Positions 59,735 to 64,000 of a stretch of 64,000 nucleotides of DNA are shown piece after piece; position 1 is the stretch's first letter; each line of letters begins with the position of its first letter. The stretch is from Angiostrongylus vasorum (Eukaryota > Nematoda > Chromadorea > Rhabditida > Metastrongylidae). Location: contig JADANN010000197.1 of the NCBI GenBank assembly GCA_018806985.1, positions 451,501 to 515,500 of the forward strand, written 5' to 3'. The position numbers were made by a program, and so were the translations under genes. The notes under the pieces were generated by a model. The model was not told where the DNA came from. It saw nothing but the letters and a program-made list of their open reading frames with translations, and did no database searches.

Positions 59735-59915
59735 TCAGAATACAGTAGTGATTTAATACATATTTGGTCTGTACATCGACTATCTTCATTTACATTGAAG
59801 CATACCAATGCATCAAGTGTTTCTGTCCACCAGTAATGGAGACATTCCGGTCCGTGGGAACGAAACAAGGATACATTGCAATGCGCCTTTAGCCATTGCG
59901 CTACACGCTCCATAG
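59735..59915 (-). repeat. SINE family A relic
   Basis: The minus strand reads GGAGCGTGTAGCGCAATGGC as head. The body is much shortened and lacks the tail block. Confidence 0.55.
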
Positions 59916-59951
59916 TAGCGAACTATGTGATAAAAATAAAAAGAATAAAAA

Positions 59952-60208
59952 GATAGGAATTAAAGGGATAGAGCTCTCGACGTTGACCAATCCCTGAGGG
60001 ATACACCATGCATTCGACTTCATCAGGCATCGTTAGAGGTGATTGAATAGTAATCTAGGCTGCACTATGGTTCGCGTTGGCCTACCGATGTATCGAGTCA
60101 GTGCAGCTATCCTCTCAGACTGGTCTGGTACTAATTTTTCCGATCCCGGAGGGATGGAAAGCTTAGTGGGTAGAGGCGCGGGTTCCCACCACGCTACAAG
60201 CGCCCCAT
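59952..60208 (-). repeat. SINE family A
   Basis: Tail side AAAGGGATAGAGCTCTCGAC and head GGGGCGCTTGTAGCGTGG on the minus strand. The head-proximal part between CGCGGG and CACCACGC is deleted, removing much of the tRNA-like region. Confidence 0.82.
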
Positions 60209-60395
60209 ATGATACGTATATACGAACATTCTCACATCTAAATTTGAAAAATTCCACCCTCATTAAGGCTTTACGGATTTGCTTTCTAGATCAGTTACAA
60301 GCGTTGGAAACCACTCCATAGCCAAAAAATATTGCAGAAAAAGAAGGCTTTGATTTCGGCCTTAAGCACATTTACTGTGTATATCCACTTCTTAG

Positions 60396-60683
60396 GGGCG
60401 CGTGTGGCGCAGTAGTTGGAGAGCGCCACTGCGGCGCACGCGTGGAAACGATCCTCGTGCCCATGGCCCACCAAGCCTTCCATCTCTCCGGCGTCGACAA
60501 ATTGGTACCAGACTTGTCTGCGAGGATAGCAGCACTGGCTCGATACATCGGTAGGCCATCGCGAGTCATTGTAAAGGCCAGATATGCATTCAGTCACCTC
60601 CAACGATATTTAATGAAGTCGAATGTATGGCGCATCCCTCGGGGATTGATCAGCGCCGAGAGCTTTATCCTTTATTTATTTAC
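60396..60683 (+). repeat. SINE family A, full length
   Basis: Complete head, body and ATCCTTT-like tail, flanked by an 11-bp target-site duplication CCACTTCTTAG (60385-60395 and 60684-60694). Close to the reference copy at 48.96 kb, so relatively young. Confidence 0.92.
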
Positions 60684-60694
60684 CCACTTCTTAG

Positions 60695-62324
60695 ATTATT
60701 TCCCGATTCCTGTTTATTTTTTCGTAAAGAATCTTTCAGTTTATGTAATCTAAAGCTAATTAACATAGGGTTGATACATATTGCTTCTTTGAAGTTGGAA
60801 TTTATGACGTATTTACAAGAAAAAAAAAGAAAGAAAACTCGCCGTAAACAATGACGAACACCACTAAATTCATAGCATGGCCGCCATTTTATAATAATAA
60901 TCACTGCTAATAACAGCATTGCAGGGATACTGAAAAGATGGGTATCGATTACTTCACTCACCCGTATCTTTCTGCATTCCCTATTTAACTCTTGCAAACC
61001 GAATGTTACTAGTTTCAAGTAGTCTGAGGAAACAAAAGTCGTCAAACCACTTTTTCCCAAGGAAAAAGTATGCCACGAGGGATTTTTTTGATAAGAACAC
61101 CTTTGGGTAAAACAGTTGTGGTTATAGACTTTACAATGAGAGGTCCAATAAGAATAAAAGCTAACAAGGAGAAAGCAATGAAGCTTTGAACATTTGGTCA
61201 CCATCAAGACGGCGATAACGAAACCCTCAACATCTACGACCTACGTGACATTCAGTAGTGCCAGGACCGTCGTTGCGTTATAAGAGAACGTCCGATGACC
61301 ACTACCGGTACTGCAACACAGAGCACAACAACATCTGCGATGTCCATCATATCTGGGGTAGGAAATCCGTCGCTGTGATGCGTTGGGCATCCGATCAAAA
61401 CTACCACTACGACAACGACGCCCTCAACGCCAGAGACCTCCAACATATGTTGTACAAAGAGATTCCTCGTTATGAGACGTGGAACGTTCGACAGCCATTG
61501 CAGTGACACGAAAGAACTTACTACATGCGAGCTCTATTATTGCATCCGGTAGTAGGAGATGTATTGTTGTGGTGAACTGATTACCCCTTCCCTACGGCGG
61601 TGAAACTCATTATTGAAGTCATCTCATGCGCTGTGATCATGACAGTCATGCTGCAGTAAAGCCTTCTAGGCCAACGTGGTCCATTCAACTCGCAAGTAAC
61701 ATATCTTCTTATGTGCTCCGTTGAGCTTTTGATATCACCGTCAACACCACAACGAAGAGTCGAAAACGAGCAAGCACAGTAGTAACCTCTCGTTTTGATG
61801 GAGGACAAAGCTAGGGTGTATCCCCACTACATAACCGATGCTGCAAACTTTCCTGCTTGTCCTCAGTAATAGTAAGATTCACATCAGAAATTCTTACCTA
61901 TAAAATGAAGAATATACTCAGTGATGTGTGACTAAAATTCTTGTCGTGGTTGAATAACGAGGGTGGCATTCATTCGTTTCTCATCCAACATCGATGCAAG
62001 AGAATCAAATCACGTCATCATCGTCACTACACTTGACGATCTGTCAGTTTTTACACGTTTCCTAGAAAGATCGATTGCCTCGCTCGATTCATAAAAATCA
62101 TCTGAAAACACATCGCAACATAAAGATGCACTCCTTGAATAATCTTTATAAGCCAGCGAACCAGAGTAAGTTGAAGTTTTTCGGTGATATAAGCACAACG
62201 GTACATCTGGACGGCGAAAAATAATTGGCTCAACGCCTAAGCATTCCGGCAACAGCAGTAGGCTACGCTTTATTAGATATAATAATTTATTCTACCGTAG
62301 TTCTCTACGTGTCTCCCTCAATGA
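60695..62324. other. No gene recognised; several balanced frames
   Basis: Minus-strand 62010-62252 (ends SSSVVTMMT then stop), followed in another frame by FDSLASMLDEKRMNATLVIQ, and plus-strand 61258-61506 look somewhat protein-like. None shows a known motif or clear splice sites; possible decayed exons. Confidence 0.4.
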
Positions 62325-62805
62325 CGGATCTTATGTCGGTTAGTGGCGCGGCAACGGGGAGCGGATAGAGGGGTTCATCGCGCATCAAATGCGACATTTG
62401 CTTCCCTGAGACGCAGGTGGATCCAGGAGATGGACTCCCTCTTTATGCTGCGCCGATTTGGCTGCATACATTCTGTATTAATGAGGCGTACTCATGCATG
62501 CATGAGTGGGTGTGTTCTCGTTTATGCGGATTCTATTCCACGAATCCGGCAAAGGGCCTGCAGTCAAGTGATAGGGAAGTTTATGGGGAGGCATTTAGAA
62601 GTTGCCTGCAACAAATAAGCTCCGTGGTTGCTCTGTGAGAGCCTGGCAAGCTATCCGTCACTATACCCAGCCCCCCCCCCAAGTTCACAGTTTGGGAAGC
62701 TATACGTGGGTACTAGACGCTAAACGCGGTAAAACAAGTGGGTCTTGTTTCTCTGACCTCGAATAAGCCCCCATACAGCAGCGTTGGGTAGAATGAGTGC
62801 GGAAA

Positions 62806-63030
62806 AAGGTAAAAATGCTCTCGGCGTTGATCAATCCCTGAGAGATGCGCTATGCATTGGACTTCTAAGTATCGTTGAAGGTGATTGAATGGATATCTGA
62901 TCTTTAAAATGACTCGCAGTGCCCTACCGATGTACGACTCGGTGGTGCTATCCTCCCAAACAAGGCTGGTATCAATGTGCTACCCTCGGATGGATAAAGC
63001 ACGCCTCCACCACTGCGCCACACGCAACCT
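62806..63030 (-). repeat. SINE family A nested in the 5' part of RTE copy 3
   Basis: Minus-strand copy with a 12-bp duplication, TGAGTGCGGAAA (62794-62805) and TGAGTGTGGAAA (63031-63042). The interrupted LINE resumes at once with the AAAATCTCAGGGCCA block also found in the other RTE copies. An internal deletion has removed part of the body after the head. Confidence 0.9.
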
Positions 63031-63495
63031 TGAGTGTGGAAACGCTGCCAAAATCTCAGGGCCATTCTAGGCTGTCTAAATCACAAAGACTAAGGTGACT
63101 GGTCTGCACCTATAATGCACGCTCACTTGCACCTTGGTCCTCAATAGAGGGATTTGATCATGCAGACAAGAAGGATAAGGTACGTTTTCATCACACTAGC
63201 TTAGATGAGAAGACGTCACCCATTCAACATCGTCTGTGCCACCGAAAAAAGGGCTGTTTATCGGAACATGCGATAATAGAGGAGTCGGCGACGTTGGCGT
63301 TCTCGTCAACACTAGTTTGGCTATGAATATCGATTGATTCTAACAACTAACAACCCGAATGTACCAGTCTAGATAAGTTTCGTTGTCTGCAGACCGACAT
63401 CAAGCTGTGGAAAAGACGAACTAGAAGCGTATATATATGCAATTGGAGAGGTTCTGCAGAGAAGATCATGGATTCTTCAAGGTTATCATTAGAGA

Positions 63496-63762
63496 TAGGG
63501 CCCGTGTGGCGCAGTGGTCGGAAGCGCCCTGCAAAACTCATGTGGAATCGATTCCGCGCCCATGGCCCACCAAGCCTTCCATACCTCCGGGATCCGCAAA
63601 TTTGTATCAGAATTGTCTGGGAGGATAGCAACACTGACTGTAAGCCACCGCGAGTCATTGTAAAGGCCAGATATGCATTCAATCACCTCCAAACAATGCT
63701 TAATGAAGTCGAATGCATGGCGCATCCCTCAGGGATTGATCAACGCCGAAAGCTTTAAGCTT
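63496..63762 (+). repeat. SINE family A nested in RTE copy 3
   Basis: Flanked by TTATCATTAGAGA (63483-63495) and TTATCACTAGAGA (63763-63775), a 13-bp duplication with one change. Removing the SINE restores the endonuclease reading of the LINE, where the sister copy near 30.42 kb encodes IIGDFNAK. The anticodon-side segment carrying the CGATACATCGG block of other copies is deleted. Confidence 0.92.
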
Positions 63763-64000
63763 TTATCACTAGAGACTTTAACTCCAGAAGAACGTTCCGA
63801 AGAACGTCACGTTAGGACCCACGGATTACAATGAAACGAGTAGGGTGGGCGGTTGTCCGAGTTTATCAGGACGACGAAAACTTTTCACAGGAACTCACAA
63901 TTCCACAAGCCCAGCTGCGAACGCTGGAAGTGGGAATCTCCCAATGAAGAGTGATTATACCATATAATAGTAAATCGAAGGTTTTGCCTAACCCATGTCG

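Larger units (their letters stand above)
62325..64000 (+). mobile_element. RTE-clade LINE, copy 3, 5' part (runs off the window)
   Basis: 5'UTR blocks shared with copy 1: CCTGAGACGCAGGTGGATCC, GGAGATGGACTCCCT and CAGTCAAGTGATAGGGAAG, then AAAATCTCAGGGCCA and the endonuclease region (CTATAATGCACGCTCACTTG; CACGTTAGGACCCACGGATT; a decayed IDHIIVN equivalent near 63955). Heavily mutated. Two SINE A insertions split it. Confidence 0.87.

Noticed and set aside
59584..59913. Cys/Val-rich 109-residue frame as a secreted peptide
   Set aside because: It is produced by the CA microsatellite plus a SINE relic.
62010..62252. Minus-strand frame with a Ser-rich end as a conserved exon
   Set aside because: The frame is interrupted by a stop before the next protein-like stretch, and no family is recognised.
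1..64000. CRISPR array, bacterial operon or viral genome
   Set aside because: Spliced host gene, LINEs, SINEs and PLEs show nuclear animal DNA; no regularly spaced direct repeats and no prokaryotic gene order.

Overview
The window reads as nuclear DNA of a nematode, most likely a clade V parasite of the strongylid/hookworm type. The anchor is one complete multi-exon gene whose predicted protein aligns along its whole length with Caenorhabditis LMN-1 lamin. Its introns are mostly 70-190 nt with AG acceptors, and a TTTTCAG trans-splice-type acceptor lies just before the ATG. Species cannot be fixed from the sequence alone.

Layout. 1-39 kb is gene-poor: degenerate repeats, Penelope-like element (PLE) remnants (about 18.2-19.4 and 23.3-24.6 kb, plus a 3' piece at 29.1-29.3 kb), a mariner-like transposase relic (7.0-7.2 kb), an RTE-type LINE fragment (28.4-28.7 kb) and a long but frameshifted RTE LINE (29.44-32.77 kb). 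39.28-43.78 kb on the minus strand holds the lamin gene: 13 coding exons, 569 predicted residues, ending in a CSVM prenylation box. 43.8-48 kb, upstream of it, has no recognisable gene. 48-64 kb is again repeat-rich: SINEs, a second RTE LINE on the minus strand (50.83-53.91 kb), and a third RTE copy entering from 62.3 kb and running off the window, interrupted by two SINEs with clear target-site duplications.

Four short-repeat families recur and explain most open reading frames here. Family A is a tRNA-headed SINE of about 280 bp with an ATCCTTT-type tail, in more than 20 copies on both strands. Family B is a second tRNA-headed SINE with an A-rich tail. Family C is a tRNA-like element that often sits as head-to-head inverted pairs. 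Family D is a SINE-like element of about 390 bp with no evident tRNA head. A and B share a central core; B and D appear to share a 3' end. The PLE termini and a related terminal repeat carry a motif matching the type I hammerhead ribozyme core. Nothing suggests a host operon or cooperating gene cluster: the interest is one intact housekeeping gene in a dense, nested retroelement landscape.
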